Source: Dipteris shenzhenensis (lineage: Eukaryota; Polypodiophyta; Polypodiopsida; Gleicheniales). Taken from it: a DNA stretch of 64,000 nucleotides. The translations under genes and the position numbers were made by a program. The stretch lies in NCBI GenBank assembly GCA_047967505.1, contig CM106539.1, one strand, 5' to 3'. Shown here one piece after another: positions 33,745-45,858 of this stretch; the first letter of the stretch is position 1; the number at the start of each line of letters is the position of its first letter. Under the pieces are notes generated by a model. It ran no database searches. It was given only the letters and a program-made list of their open reading frames with translations, and had not been told where the DNA came from.

Positions 33745-34286
33745 TGAAAAATCTTGTTGCTCAACCAAAGTAGCTAGGAGACCGATGAGAAGCAGGCTGG
33801 ACAACAGTATGGAGAAGCTCACAGTATAGGGAAGGGGAGGCCAAGAGTTCGGGTGCCAGGAAGAAGAGGAGTCCTGGGCAACGGGCATGCGTTCCAAGAT
33901 AGAAGAAGAAGAAGAAGGGGGAAAAGGCTATGGGCATGTGGCCACCTCTTTTCCCACTCCCAATTACCAACTTTTCACCCTAGGCGTACTAGTACCTCCA
34001 AAATGCCAACCAAAAATCAGACCACCATTTAAAAAATCTTCTAGTATTCACAATTCTCTTCATATCTTATAAGTGCAAAATGCATGTAACATATCAACTC
34101 CTTATAAATATCTAATGTTGTGTGGGCATGGTGGTCTAGTATAAAGATGTACCCACTAGCTTAATATCCCCCACCATTACATGATCCTAGTGTTCCATGC
34201 ATAGTTCCTCGACTCCTAGTAGTCCATTAGAGTGGTCCTTAGATACCCTATGATCATAGGGGGTCACAAGGGTCCCCAATGGGAGG

Positions 34287-34321
<35 letters not shown>

Positions 34322-34380
34322 AGAAAATAAAAACCTATTAACAACATGGCACACGATGCTTAGATAAAGATGGAAAAAAC
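33745..34380. repeat. duplicated block, copy 2, right part
   Basis: Matches 27745-28420, including the AGAAGAAGAAGGGGGAAAAG stretch and the (TG)n tract at about 34290-34319. Confidence 0.85.
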
Positions 34381-36715
34381 TCTTATTAACATTGATATAT
34401 GGATTCTCATGAGTACAACTGGTAAAAAAGTGTCGAATCCATTCGGTAGTCTAGGCTCCGAGGTCGGGGTCGACTTACCTGCCACCATCCAAGAGAAACT
34501 AAGTGTTAGAACATCATAGTTTCGTTTGGGTAGACAGGTAATGCTTGTTTACCCCGGCTTGTTATCGCTTTTACCAAAGAACCAAACTCCCTTCTAGATT
34601 CAGAATATTGTCAGTGACATGTGTATGAAGTAAGATGTGTGTTTAGAGTGGGGATTAGTATATTTGTGAAGGCTTATCCTTGGGAGGGTGATCCTTGCAC
34701 TTATGTCGCATCATTGTGTTTAGCAACCCTTAAAAAAGACCTATAATGACCTCATTAATTAAGTCCAAAACCAAAGTTTAAGGTATATTTTTAATCAGCC
34801 AAGTGTTTCATAGTCTAAAGAACATTTAAATGGAAGACATCTATTTGGAGAAATGAATAGAGTCCAAGGAAGTTTCAATCAGAAAAATAGAGGGGTTTTA
34901 TGGTCAAATAAACTAGGAGGATTAGTAGGAAAAAAAAGATTAAACAAGTAACACGTGGGGGAACTTAGATAGAAGACTTAGATTAGTCAAGAAAGAAATT
35001 AGTTAAAAATTAAACTTACCCATATACATATTAATGTATAATAGAGTAGTACATAAATATTTTGACATATTACCAAATAAATGACACAAAAGACACCAAA
35101 TTATTACAAATTTTAAATTTAACTAAGCAAACTACAGGGATCTTATAGAAATAATTATTTGAGCCATTAAATATGTATAAATAGCCACCCTGGAGAAACA
35201 AAAAATAGGTCTATAAGACCTACAAAAACCTTTTAAATCAAACTAAAGAGAAATATAGCTCAACAAATGGGAACGTATATGTATGAAAAAAGTTAGAGGC
35301 CATGTCACTAAATGCAATAATTGAAAAGCTCCTCGACATATGATCCTGTGTGGACCTATAGGCATGGTCATGGTACCAAACATTACTTATTTGCATAGAA
35401 CCAAACCGAAACATAACCCTACCCATTACTTATGAGCTAGGGACTAATGTGCAGAGATCTATGTACATGATCCTTGTGCTCTAACCAAAACCTCAAAACT
35501 ATGTGAAAAAAAGTAAATGAGGGACCTTAGCAACCAACTTTGCTTGTATTACCTTAGTCGTAATAACTGTAGAGTTAGAAGGCGAAAAGGCGCACAAGGC
35601 CTTTCACTTGCACGAAAATTGGAAGAGGAAGCACGGGCAGCCCGACCGTCGAGGCGCAGTGTAGCAGCAATCTTTAAGGCGGGGGCGTGCAACAAATCAA
35701 GGTGGGCATTGGGCAGCAGCCAAGGGAGTCACCGGGCATTAATGCACTGTAGGCCAAGCCGATACACAGGGGCCAAAGACTCAAGGAGTAGTAGCTTCCA
35801 AGATTATAGAGCTCCACACGGTACACAGGAAGGCTTGCAGTTGTAACGTACCTTTCATCTAGCCCGCATACAGTCTAGTGATGAAGAGAGAGGTATGGAT
35901 GGCATTGGAGGCTATGAGTGTATATAGTAGCTAGCGATGCATAGTATGACTAGGGTATCAACGCTATTTTATAGGCTAAGTAGTCGGGGTAGTCGGGTAG
36001 TGGGTAGCTAGGTATGCAATAAAAGTCCTAGGGAGGCCGGTAGGTAGTCGGTTGTAAGGGAGGTAAACACCCACGTGCCCTGTGGAGAAGGAATGCAACA
36101 GTTTAAATTAATAGAATTTTTGTATAAATTTCGTAGGTTAGTAGCAAATAGAAGGGTAGGTTAGTAGAAATTTTGCAAAAGTTAGAAAGGTAAATTAGGA
36201 TAAATAAGAACCATATATATTCATCTAAATATAACAAAATGGGTCATAAAAGGAGCAACAATTAAAAAGTAAAAAAAGGGGGGGAGTTTAAAAGAAAATT
36301 AATTTAAAGAAAGAAAAAATTAAAAAGAAAGAAGGGGGAAATTATACATGATAGTAATAAAATAGAAAAAAACTTGGATTTAAAATATAAAATAAAATAA
36401 AATAGAAACGTAAGGGAGTTACTCTTGGGGGGAAGGACCACGAGCAGGGGGGAAAAAGAGAGAGATAGAGAGAGAGAAGGAGAGAGAGAGAGAGAGAGAG
36501 AGAATAATATATATATATATATATATATATACCTACATATCTATATTAAGGAGGGGAATAGCTTTGACTAGTAGGGATCAATTAGGGCAGAGATTAATTG
36601 GGGGGGGTTTTTCAAAGATCAAAGAAGTAAGAGGAGGGGGGTGGGGGGAAGGGATAATGTGAATGTCAGTGATTAGATGTGTGTAAGAGTGTAGAAAATG
36701 TGTGTGTGTGTGTGT
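34381..36715 (+). repeat. purine-skewed repeat family, copy B
   Basis: Family signature at about 34430-34580 (GTGTCGAATCCATT, CTTACCTGCCACCATCCAA, TTGGGTAGACAGGTAATGC, CTTGTTATCGC). Then purine-rich sequence, TTTTATAGGCTAAG at about 35970, (AG)n at 36456-36502, (TA)n at 36507-36531 and (TG)n at 36699-36720. A short open frame near 35517-35846 (+) is GC-richer than its surroundings but not recognised. Confidence 0.65.
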
Positions 36716-38160
36716 GTGTTTAGATTTAATAATCCCATCAATAAATGAACCATACAATTAATTCAATCATTTGGATAATAATAAAAAAAGGTTGCATATA
36801 ATAAATGGATTGAAATTTTTAAGAAAACCGAAATTGACATAACTTTAACCTGAGTAACAAGATCGGCAATATAATTTTTCTTTATATTCAGTTTGCAAAT
36901 TTAAGCAAAGAAATAATACAAACGTGTCGAATCCATCAAGTAGTCCAAGCTCCGAGGTCAGGGTCTACTTACCTGCCACCATCCAAACCAACCAATAGTT
37001 AGAACAATGAAGTTGAATTTGGGTAGACAGGTAATGCATGTATCCCCTAGCTTGTTATTGCTTTACCAAAAAACTTGAACAAACCTTTCGGATTTCTAAG
37101 AGAAAAATGAAAATTTAAAGAAATTAAGCAAGAAAATATGAGGGGTTTACAATTTAAAGAAAAAAAGAATTTAAAATATAGTTCTAGAGGCTAAATAGTG
37201 AAGGGGACAAAGGGTGTTTATTCAATAAAAACTTACAGTAGTTATACAAATTGGTGCCCAACTATTTAAGGGTGGAATCCACTCACTTTTAATAAAATCC
37301 TAACAGTAGTTATACAACTAGGTGCCCAACTATTTAAGGGGGGAAAACCAAAAGCTTACAGTAGTTGAACAACTAGGTGCCCTAATATTTAAGGGAGGAA
37401 TCAAAAAAAAGCCTAACTTACTTTGTAAAAAATAATTTGTCAAGGAAATAAATGAGGAACACATAGTTTGACAATAAATTAAATGAGGAAAATGACGATT
37501 TAAATATAAAAGAGAATTTTTTAAAGAATAAACTATTGGAAATTAATGAAAACTATTATTGAAAAATATTGAAAGGTAGTGGGGGTAGTCCAAGCCCAAA
37601 TGACAAAACTTAAATCTCAAAAAATAAGGAGGGTAGTCCACATCCTCAGTTAATTAAATAGAAAAAAAATCAATTAAAGTCATGGGAGGTATTCCAAACC
37701 CATGCTCTAGACAAGGTAGTAGATCCAAACTAGCTAAAGCACAAAAAAAGAAAATGAAAAGAATAAACCAATTAATTTAATGAAGGCAATTTCCATTAAA
37801 GAAGATATAACCAAGGAAAAACTAAAGGAAAGCAACAAAATTTGAAAAATAGGATAGTTCTAGTGAAAGAAATATAGTTATACATAAGAAAATTAGGAAG
37901 AAGATCCTCAAAGATTAGCCAAAAATAAATGAATAAACAATTACTCTACTTATGCATGTGTGTGTTAGCACAATTTTTTTTTAAAATTAAACTCTAGTAA
38001 GAGTATTATGAAAATATTAATTAGAATAAAGTCAAGACAAGAATTCACCACATAATTAAAGAAAGAAGTACAATTTGAAAGCTTAAAAACATACAAGGGC
38101 TAAGAAACTATAAAGTAATTTTGGGGGTTACTTATACAAAAAAAATATGTAAATTTATAT
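36716..38160 (+). repeat. purine-skewed repeat family, copy C
   Basis: Begins right after copy B. Its signature at 36924-37070 is close to that of copy B (GTGTCGAATCCATCAAGTAG, CTACTTACCTGCCACCATCC). At 37235, 37303 and 37358 a unit with ACAGTAGTT...GGTGCCCAACTATTTAAGG is repeated three times. The remainder is A-rich and non-coding. Confidence 0.65.
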
Positions 38161-38231
38161 ATATGGTTACCTAAAAGAAGAATGGGGCCTAAAGGACAAA
38201 GAAATAAACGACGTAATGTGAACTATATGAG

Positions 38232-38234
<3 letters not shown>

Positions 38235-38271
<37 letters not shown>

Positions 38272-38465
38272 GTCTATATATGTATATATGTCTATATATG
38301 TATATATGTCTATATATGTATATATATGTCTATATATATGTATATATGTGTGTATATATATGTGTATATATATGTATGTATATGTATACATATGTATGTA
38401 TGTATATGTATACATATATATGTATGTATATGTATACATATATACTCTATGTATATATATATTAG
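38235..38465. repeat. AT-rich microsatellite, (TA)n and TGTCTATATATGTATATA units
   Basis: (TA)n followed by several 18-bp units TGTCTATATATGTATATA and then TATG/TACA variants. It translates to long Tyr/Ile/Met/Val strings in several frames; these are artefacts of the repeat. Confidence 0.95.
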
Positions 38466-40383
38466 TTATATAAAAGGCCATCAGGATAGCAACGAAAAGC
38501 TTTGAGGAAGTAAAGGCTCCCTTGAGCTCTGACAGCTACCAAGAAGTTGAAAGGCTAGAACATTATGAAAAAGCAGAAGGGAGAGAAAGGGTATGAGTAG
38601 CCAAGCATGCTGTCGCCCATGCAAAAAGGCCTAAGGAGAGCTTGACTTATAAATGGGTGGCAATCTTTCTAAGGGTGTAAGGTGAGAAAAGACAACCAAA
38701 TGCACGAGCAGCTACTACGCACAAAGAGGAACGTGCAAAGGAAAAGGAAACAAGTGTGCAAGCGAACGAGCTTATGAATAGTACGAGCAAGAGAAGCCGT
38801 AGAATATGAACTATTTACAAAGCCAAGATCTAATGGCGTATACCACGATCTAATGCAAAGTTTGCAAGGGATCATGGGCGGAAGACTAGACTAATGAGGC
38901 AATGGCAAAAGGTGGTAAGAAGGAGCCTTGTAAGTTGAATGAAGAAGGCAACAATGAAGTAATCCTTGCGAGGCTCCAGGTACGTAGAAGCCATGAGCCA
39001 AGATAGTATGTAAGCAGAGAAGCCATCACACATCTAACTAAGCATAGCTATCAGATACCTGCAAACTAAAGAGCAGGGACCAAGTGGTGTAATTTAAGGA
39101 AGCACAAACACTAGAAGAACATCGCATAGCCATAAAAGTGAAGGTATTAGATAAGCACGTAAGCAAATGTTAAGGAAAAGCAAGGAGGCGCACAAGTCTT
39201 GTGAACAACGATGGAATGATGAGGTGGCACTGAAGAGAGATGAGGCACATAGACAACCAAGTACCATGCAATAAGTAAGGAGAGGAGCCATCACGGAGAG
39301 TGTACCAACATCCGAGAAGTTGTCAACTGTGAAAAAGTCAAAAAAAGGTTGCTGGAGCGAAGTAGAGAAAAGCGCAACACCAGCTATGTACCCAGTCCCA
39401 ATAACTTAAAGGTCATAATCAGAATAGCCAGTAGGCACAACATGAAGGCTATGGCTTGGGAGAAGGTCGTAGACCCACAACAACGTAAGTACGAAGAAAA
39501 GCAGAGAGTTGTCGTCGCCAAGCAAGAAAAAAGGTTGAAGGCGAATGCTGTAGATAAGACACCACCAAAGAGGACAGAATGAAATGCCAAGAGAGCTTTG
39601 TGACAAAGCAAAAGGCAATGAAGCCATTAAGCATGGCGGGAGCCAAGTTCAACCTTATAGAGCAGCACAAAGAGAAGCCAAGTGTGCGCGAGAAGGAAAA
39701 GGTAAGTTGACCTGAGTGTAGAGTGTGGCCAAGAGGATAGGATCGCTTGGGTGCTGGCGAGGGACTTGAAGAAAGGTCAAGGAACGTGCAGCCAAGGGTG
39801 AGGGTAGAAGGACAGAGCAGCTAATGCATGCAAATAGATAAGTATGGAGAAGAGAATGTTGCGCAAGGAGGCGGTGCATAACGCCATGGATAGGGTTAGG
39901 TAGAATGAGGGAAGGGTTATGTAAGTTAAGGGTTTGTGTTGTTAGGGGGTCGGTCGTTTTAGACAAGATAAAGGGGTTATTTGTGATTAAGTACATAATA
40001 GCGTATTAACTAGGAACATTTTAATTATTACATAAAGGGTTAAAGCATAAATGAGGGGAGGGATAATTTTAATTATTATATAAAGGGTTAAAGTATAAAT
40101 GAGCATAAAATCTACCAATCTTAGTCGATGCTAGGGAAAGTGGTTAGGGAAATTAAGTAGGTCTATATGTATAGGATTTAGGGGGTTAGGGGGGTCATAT
40201 AACAACAAGAAAGCAAATCAATAAATATATATATACATACAATAAAAAGTATTACTAAATATAAACCATTTAGAAGGCATCATTTAGAAGGTTTGTAAGA
40301 TGACGAGGTGGCATATTCTTATTAATAGGGGGAGTTATTTATATAAATAAATCTACTACCAATAATTAAGAAGAGGGGTTTTA
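38466..40383. other. no recognisable gene
   Basis: Purine-rich on the plus strand, with many AAG and GAG steps that create short open frames on both strands. None shows a domain. A tandem unit of about 60 bp (TTTTAATTATTA(C/T)ATAAAGGGTTAAAG(C/T)ATAAATGAG) lies at 40018-40105. Confidence 0.5.
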
Positions 40384-41160
40384 ATGTATAAATGTTTGTT
40401 AACCCTGTGGCAACAAGGGCCAGAAGTGCAGTCTAGGACGACAACTATGAGAGCATTGTGTGTGTAGAGTAGCGGCAAAGCTCTGCTTGTAATATATTGA
40501 TCCTGAAAGATGGTATGATAAATTTGAAAGGATGAGAATAGCCAAAATCCTATCTAGAAAAGATCTAATCATACTTGCAAAATCAGGATCTAGAGAGAGA
40601 AAGACTAAAAGCCTACACTTTCTGAGGTCCCTCCACTTTGTGTAGAGACCCAAAAAATCCCTCCACTTTGTGTAGAGACCCAAAAGATCCCTCCACTTTG
40701 TGTAGAGACCCAAAAGTTCCCCACCAAAAGTGGAGGGACTCTTGTCCAAAAGGTCTCCTACAAAAGAGGTCCCACCACAGAGCTACCTACGGATTGTCTG
40801 GAGACCAACATGTATAAATATCTCTCAATGGAATGAAGCTCCCACTCTTTGCAGTGTAGAGTAGTGTAATCAGAATCTAGAGAGAGAAAGACTAAAAGCC
40901 TACACTTTCTAAGGTCCCTCCACTTTGTGTAGAGACCCAAAAGGTCCCCCCCAAAAGTGGAGGGACTCTTGTCCAAAAGGTCTCCTACAAAAGAGGTCCC
41001 ACCACGGATCTACCTACGGATTGTCTAGAGACCATAAATATCTCTCAATGGAATGAAGCTCCCACTCTTTGGGGTTCAGTGTTCAAGCTCACTATTGTGT
41101 TCATGCGATTAATCTCCATTGCATCCATGCTCTCTTACACTATCATGTTCTAGCATGCCC
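40384..41160 (+). mobile_element. LTR-like sequence with duplicated promoter region
   Basis: A block starting ATCTAGAGAGAGAAAGAC occurs at 40588 and again at 40875. Each copy ends with (T/C)ATAAATATCTCTCAATGGAATGAAG, a TATA-like motif and start region. The first copy holds three 30-bp units TCCCTCCACTTTGTGTAGAG...; the second holds one. In each copy TCCCTCCACTTT pairs with AAAGTGGAGGGA to form a 12-bp stem. The layout suggests the U3-R part of an LTR, perhaps of the gypsy element that follows. The exact borders are not visible. Confidence 0.5.
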
Positions 41161-41164
41161 TGAC

Positions 41165-41372
41165 CCTTGCACTCTCTACCCTTGTACTCCCTCCTCCTCG
41201 TCCTTCCTCCCTCCCCCCTCCTCCCTCCTCCTCTTCCTCCTCCCTCATCCTTCTCCTCCATCTCCTCCTCCTCCCCCCTCCTCCTCCCTCCCCCTCCTCC
41301 TCGTTCCTTCCCCTCTTCCCATCTCCTCCTCCTCCCTCCTCCTTCCTCCCTCCTCCTCAAGAAAAATCACAC
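41165..41372. repeat. polypyrimidine CTCCTCC tract
   Basis: About 200 bp almost entirely C and T on the plus strand (CTCCTCCTCC, CCCTCC). It joins directly to the integrase fragment and is by chance in frame with it. Confidence 0.95.
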
Positions 41373-41945
41373 CTTACTACCCCAAGGGAATGGACAAGCC
41401 GAATCCACCAACAAAATATTATGCATTGTCCTCACCAAGGTAGTCAAACCAAAGCATTATGATTGGGTAGAGAAACTAAATGCAGCCTTATGGGCATACC
41501 GAACCACACTCAAGGTCAGTACAAGAAATACACCTTTTCAATTGGTGTATGGCCTTGAAGCTGTGGTCCCAATGGAATTTGTAATACCCAATCTACGCAT
41601 AGCATTACAAGAACGTAAGGGAGGTCATGCATCGCTGAAAGAAAGACTCTACCAATTAGAGAAGCATATAAAGACCAGATTAGTTGCCTACCATGCCATG
41701 ACAACATAAAAACAAAGAAGGAAGGCATGGTTTGATAGAAACCTCAAAGACAAAGACATCAAGGAAGGTGACTTGGTTTTATTGTACAATAAGGGCAAGC
41801 TCAAATTTCTAGGTCAAGGACCTTATAGAGTCAAAAAATGAATCCCATCAGAGTTGTGCTGCTAGAAACACTCGATGGAGTCCAATTCACAACAACAATA
41901 AACGGGAGCAGACCGCGAAGCGATACTACATCAACATGCAAGCCA
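41373..41945 (+). pseudogene. Ty3/gypsy (Athila/Tat-like) integrase C-terminal part
   Basis: The frame reads LLPQGNGQAESTNKILC, then WVEKLNAALWAYRTTLKVST and NTPFQLVYGLEAVVPMEFVI, close to the integrase core end of the non-chromovirus (OTA) gypsy branch that includes Athila and Tat. The C-terminal domain follows (KAWFDRNLKDKDIKEGDLVL, GQGPYRV), then a second frame with TINGSRLRSYYI, a motif typical of that branch. The stop at 41707 (TAA) and a frameshift near 41840 break it. The catalytic D residues, RT and gag lie upstream in intact elements and are absent; a CT tract and LTR-like sequence stand there instead. No chromodomain is seen, in contrast to the relic at 0.3-2 kb. Confidence 0.85.
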
Positions 41946-42727
41946 TCCCCAACAATAATGAATATTTGGGGGGCCCAAGTCTTCTAGAGTTAGGACTAGA
42001 TTGTATCACGAGCACTCACTAGCACATGTACGCCTTCGCACATATAGTTAGTTTCAATCGATTTCAACCTAGGGCTCAGAGGTGATGACTGAGTCCTAGC
42101 TGCCCTATGATTCCCTTAGCAAATTAAGCATATAGGAGGAATTCCCACCTCACTAGTCATGCATAACGCACCCACACGTTTCAAACACCACGAATAAATT
42201 GCACAAATAAAAGCCCCAAGAGATACTCGTTTTGATCCACACACACGGCACCCTCATCACAAAAAGAGTAAAATGCATCAGCCACTCACATAAGAAAGAG
42301 GCACTCTTAGCACATGGCACTATATTGGCAACTGTCAAACTGGGACCTGATTCATGTGTGCAATGCCAGGGTGAAGACAGTCCAATAAGATGGGAAAAAG
42401 GCCTACAACACCATCGACAAAGCGATACCATGCCAAACGGCTCAAGCCTCAACCTCAACAGCCCTCCTTAAATCACCAACCTGAAGAAGGACACGGTCCA
42501 TAATCACCAACCCAAAGGTCAGCACTAAAATGACCACAACTAGTGGTTCTGGATAGTGATACTGATGAACAATTAAATGCAACATGCCAAGAAGAAATGC
42601 CACTGAACCAAAGGTTCCTAGAGGTAGGAGAAATTAACATACAATTGACTATTCAGGATGCAGGTGCAGAACACCTTGATGACCAGATTAACAAAGAGCT
42701 AGCAACAAATGGAACAATATAGCTTGT
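41946..42727. other. spacer between integrase and downstream ORFs
   Basis: No long frame. The integrase frame ends near 42020. Short peptide-like stretches occur in shifting frames but no domain is recognised. Confidence 0.5.
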
Positions 42728-44811
42728 ATGGCCACGAGTCTCAACGTTTGCCATGTCACTCGATGCTTACAACTTCTTGTAGTCAAAGGGACTAGGTAGT
42801 CTTTTGAGAAGCTAAAATCCTTCTTACCAACAACTGCTATGATAGAATACATTTGTCAACTCATAACATCATATAAAAGTAGAGAGTTGGAGAAAGATAA
42901 GTATGGCACAGTAACATATAAAGAAAAGTCCTTACACATCTACCTTAATAAATCCACTATGCAGGACGCTTTCTCATTTCCAGAGGCACAAGAAGAATAT
43001 CCAAAGAAACATTTGGATGCAAGATTCTCTGAAATTCAGGATTTATTCCCACCTAACACAAAGTCACAAAGCAGGGGAATATGCCATGATATGATTCTAG
43101 ATCCCATATGCAAAGAGGCAGCTAAGTTTTTGGCTGACATTTTCAATCATACAAGAGTGAGAAAAAACTATATGTCAGTAAAAACTCTTACACTCCTTGG
43201 TAGAGCAAAACTACAAGACTGGGCTCAACAAATATCCTTACTGCTAACCAATTATGTATCCACTACACATAATGGCAAAAGCTACATTGCCCATCTATTG
43301 GCCATAATAATTGGGTTTGCAATAGAGCAAGAGGATGACTCTACACCCCTCTCAATACAAGATATAGAGGACTTTGAAACACTGATATTATCGCGAGAAT
43401 GAAAATTAGACCCTCCACCTACTCTCAATGCAGATAGCATGGATGGGCAACAATCCAAACAAATTCCAAAGAATGACAATGTGGAACTCTGCCAAAGAAT
43501 ACTATAACTCAGTTCAGTCTTGCACCCGCAACATAAGGAATCGAGCGTGAAAATCCAAGAGGATACCATGCCACATAATGACTTTGTAAGAGAGCCAAAT
43601 AGCATGCCTCTCCAGGAATCACAAGTCACCAACATTGACGACTCCAGGACTCTAGAGTCACAACCCCCAAATGTCTCTAGTGGCTCCATACAACATACTA
43701 TTGTTCAAGAAATAGATCAAAATTCCACATGGGCACATGGGTGTCAACTGTATGTTCAATACAAGCAAGACCATAGTACATTCCAAATCATACAACATCA
43801 CAACCAACAGTTACAACAATGGTCTCAATTATTTGCTACCATGGCACTAGATGAGCAAGAAAGAGAAATGGAAAGATAGATGCTCCCATCACTCCAAAGC
43901 AAGTTGCAAAGTGCCAAGACTGAAATTATTAAGCTCAATGAAAGCATGGCAGACCAAATGTAGCAACAATAGCTCTTTGCATAAAATGCTCTAGCAGAAA
44001 GTAGAAAGGATTCCCTACAAGCCATGGTTTCTCTCCAAGAAAACACCTACATCTATCTGATGCCTTGAACCAAAAGGAAAAGGTCGAGTTATCCCTCTCC
44101 CATATGCAAGCCACTTGTGATGATATCAAGAAGGAAATGGTGCACTTAAATGAAAGATAACTACTTAAAGAGGATCAGCTCCATGCCACATTAGACACAA
44201 ACAATGAGTTATAGAACAGCCTCAAAGAAGGTAAACCTCAAATTCAAGCACTAGAGAAGGAATGCATGGCATCAAGAGAGATACTTATGCACACCAAAGC
44301 AAAACCGGACGCTCAAGAGCAAGAGATACTCCAACTCCGTGTGCTTAATGATTAATTTATAGGGCATCCAAAAGCAGCTCAACAATTCAATAGACTAAAG
44401 TTGGCATACACCTCCACATTGGGTAAGTATAAAGACAAGTGCATGGAGTGGCAAAATCAAAAGGCAATAATTTCCAAGTTAGAAATTCAACTACTAGGTC
44501 AAGTCGATGACAATGCACAGGGTCAGCACAAGACCTTCTGCTACAAGGCACAAGACCTTCTGCTACAAGGCATCACTACATTATACCAAGAGCTTGTTGC
44601 AATCCTCCAACAAGAGAATCACCTTAAAGGAAGAATACACATACTTTGGAAACAAGCCTTGCAAATCAAAATGTTACATGCAGTATCTTGTCTTGATTGG
44701 ACCAGACCAGTAAGCACCAAGACTCTCCAAGATCTATGCCAGCATATGGATGAAGACGAAGAATGTGTTCTATCTCTCTGTGCATGCAAATCTCATACGG
44801 ATAAAGGCTAA
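42728..44811 (+). pseudogene. downstream ORF 1 of the gypsy element (N-domain plus coiled coil)
   Basis: One frame can be followed from ATG 42728 (MATSLNVCHVTRCLQLLVVK) to about 44040, then after a single shift to TAA at 44809, about 690 codons. Ten stops interrupt it: TAG at 42797, 43877, two near 43960-43971 and 44212; TGA at 43400; TAA at 43504, about 43981, 44159 and 44353. The N-terminal third looks globular (NKSTMQDAFSFPEAQEEYPK, then LLGRAKLQDWAQQISLLL). From about 43760 it is rich in Gln, Glu and Leu with heptad-like spacing (IIQHHNQQLQQW, LQSKLQSAKTEIIKLNESM), so probably coiled coil. Its place after an Athila/Tat-like integrase matches the position of env-like or extra ORFs known there. 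I see no signal peptide or clear membrane span. The family is not recognised. Confidence 0.55.
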
Positions 44812-44906
44812 TGCAATACTACTATATGAATGCTTGATGGGAAGCCCCCCTCTTCGGGTGGTAGCCCGGACTCCTACCTTTACTACAATAATCACCAGCA
44901 GCTTTC

Positions 44907-45858
44907 ATGGGATATAACTCCCAGAAAAATCCAAAATTAAAGTTGTCAACGCCTACTAGAAGTGACAAGGATCTGCCAAAGGAATATGTGGTCTACCTTC
45001 AATCTAGTCTCCCCTATCTTGCCACTCTCTATTCTGATCTACTCACATCCCTCCCTAACTCCAATACTATCCTCCATATCTTTCCAGAAATCCACGCTAA
45101 TCCATATTCCTTGCCATGCCTCTTTGCCCATGCCTCTTTAACACTATCGCCTAATCCAAGAATCTAACTCCTATCATCCAATTACACCTAACTTTTTTCC
45201 AACACTTGACAATCCATCCCTTGAGGATTATCAAGTTGCTAAATCAATTTGCCCTGCTCTCCCTCTACTTTCCACAAACATTCCTACTTCTACCTTCTCA
45301 AATTCACTACTTGCTTCGACCTCAAGCTTTTCCCCTATAACCTCTTCCTCTCCCCCAAGACCACATGTTCCTCCAATCTCCCTTGAGTTTTCAATGGAAG
45401 ACACCATTAATGATTCCATCAATGAGCTTCAAGAATTGGATAATCCAATTTGCACACCCACAAGGGACTTACAACAAGATACAGATAGGATTCCCATGCC
45501 CGGTAATCCCATAGGTGAACTTTGGAGGCAATACCCAAACATGCAGTCAAGAGGAGGATGGGATCTCTTCAGAATTTCAATGAGTATCCGACGAGCACAA
45601 ATCACTCTAGACATCAGCATGAAATTGGAGCCACATCCTGCTTGGCGCAGACCAAAGTTGCTCAATGAAAAGTATCTCCTTGAATACATACAGGCTCCAT
45701 CTTCCTTTCGCATGCATCCCACATTTGATGCGGTACCCCGTCGCTACTGGTGGGATGCCAATCATCATGATCCAAATAATGCAGATGCTCCTCGCAATTG
45801 GCCGTTGATCAATAGAAACTCTAAAATCAAATGGACAAGCCAGGAAACACTCATCTGA
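44907..45858 (+). pseudogene. downstream ORF 2 of the gypsy element, unknown protein
   Basis: ATG 44907 opens a frame (MGYNSQKNPKLKLSTPTRSD) that reaches 45167; after a shift near 45140 another frame runs without a stop to TGA 45856, about 315 codons in total. It has a Ser/Pro-rich middle (SSFSPITSSSPPRPHVPP) and a Trp- and Arg-rich C-terminal part (PHPAWRRPKLLNEKYLLEYI, VPRRYWWDANHHDP). The last 230 codons contain no stop at all, unlike the ORF before it. I recognise no domain. It may be the second half of one long protein or a separate gene of the element. Confidence 0.5.

Noticed and set aside
38235-38505. Long open frames rich in Tyr, Ile, Met and Val on both strands
   Set aside because: They are translations of a (TA)n/TGTCTATATATG microsatellite and have no protein-like composition.
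40399-40976. Minus-strand frame with repeated GLYTKWRDLL peptide
   Set aside because: The peptide repeat is caused by the 30-bp unit of an LTR-like promoter region; there is no coding context.
41109-41360. Minus-strand Arg/Glu/Gly-rich frame
   Set aside because: It is the complement of the CTCCTCC tract; the plus-strand Ser/Pro/Leu frame there is also an artefact that happens to join the integrase frame.
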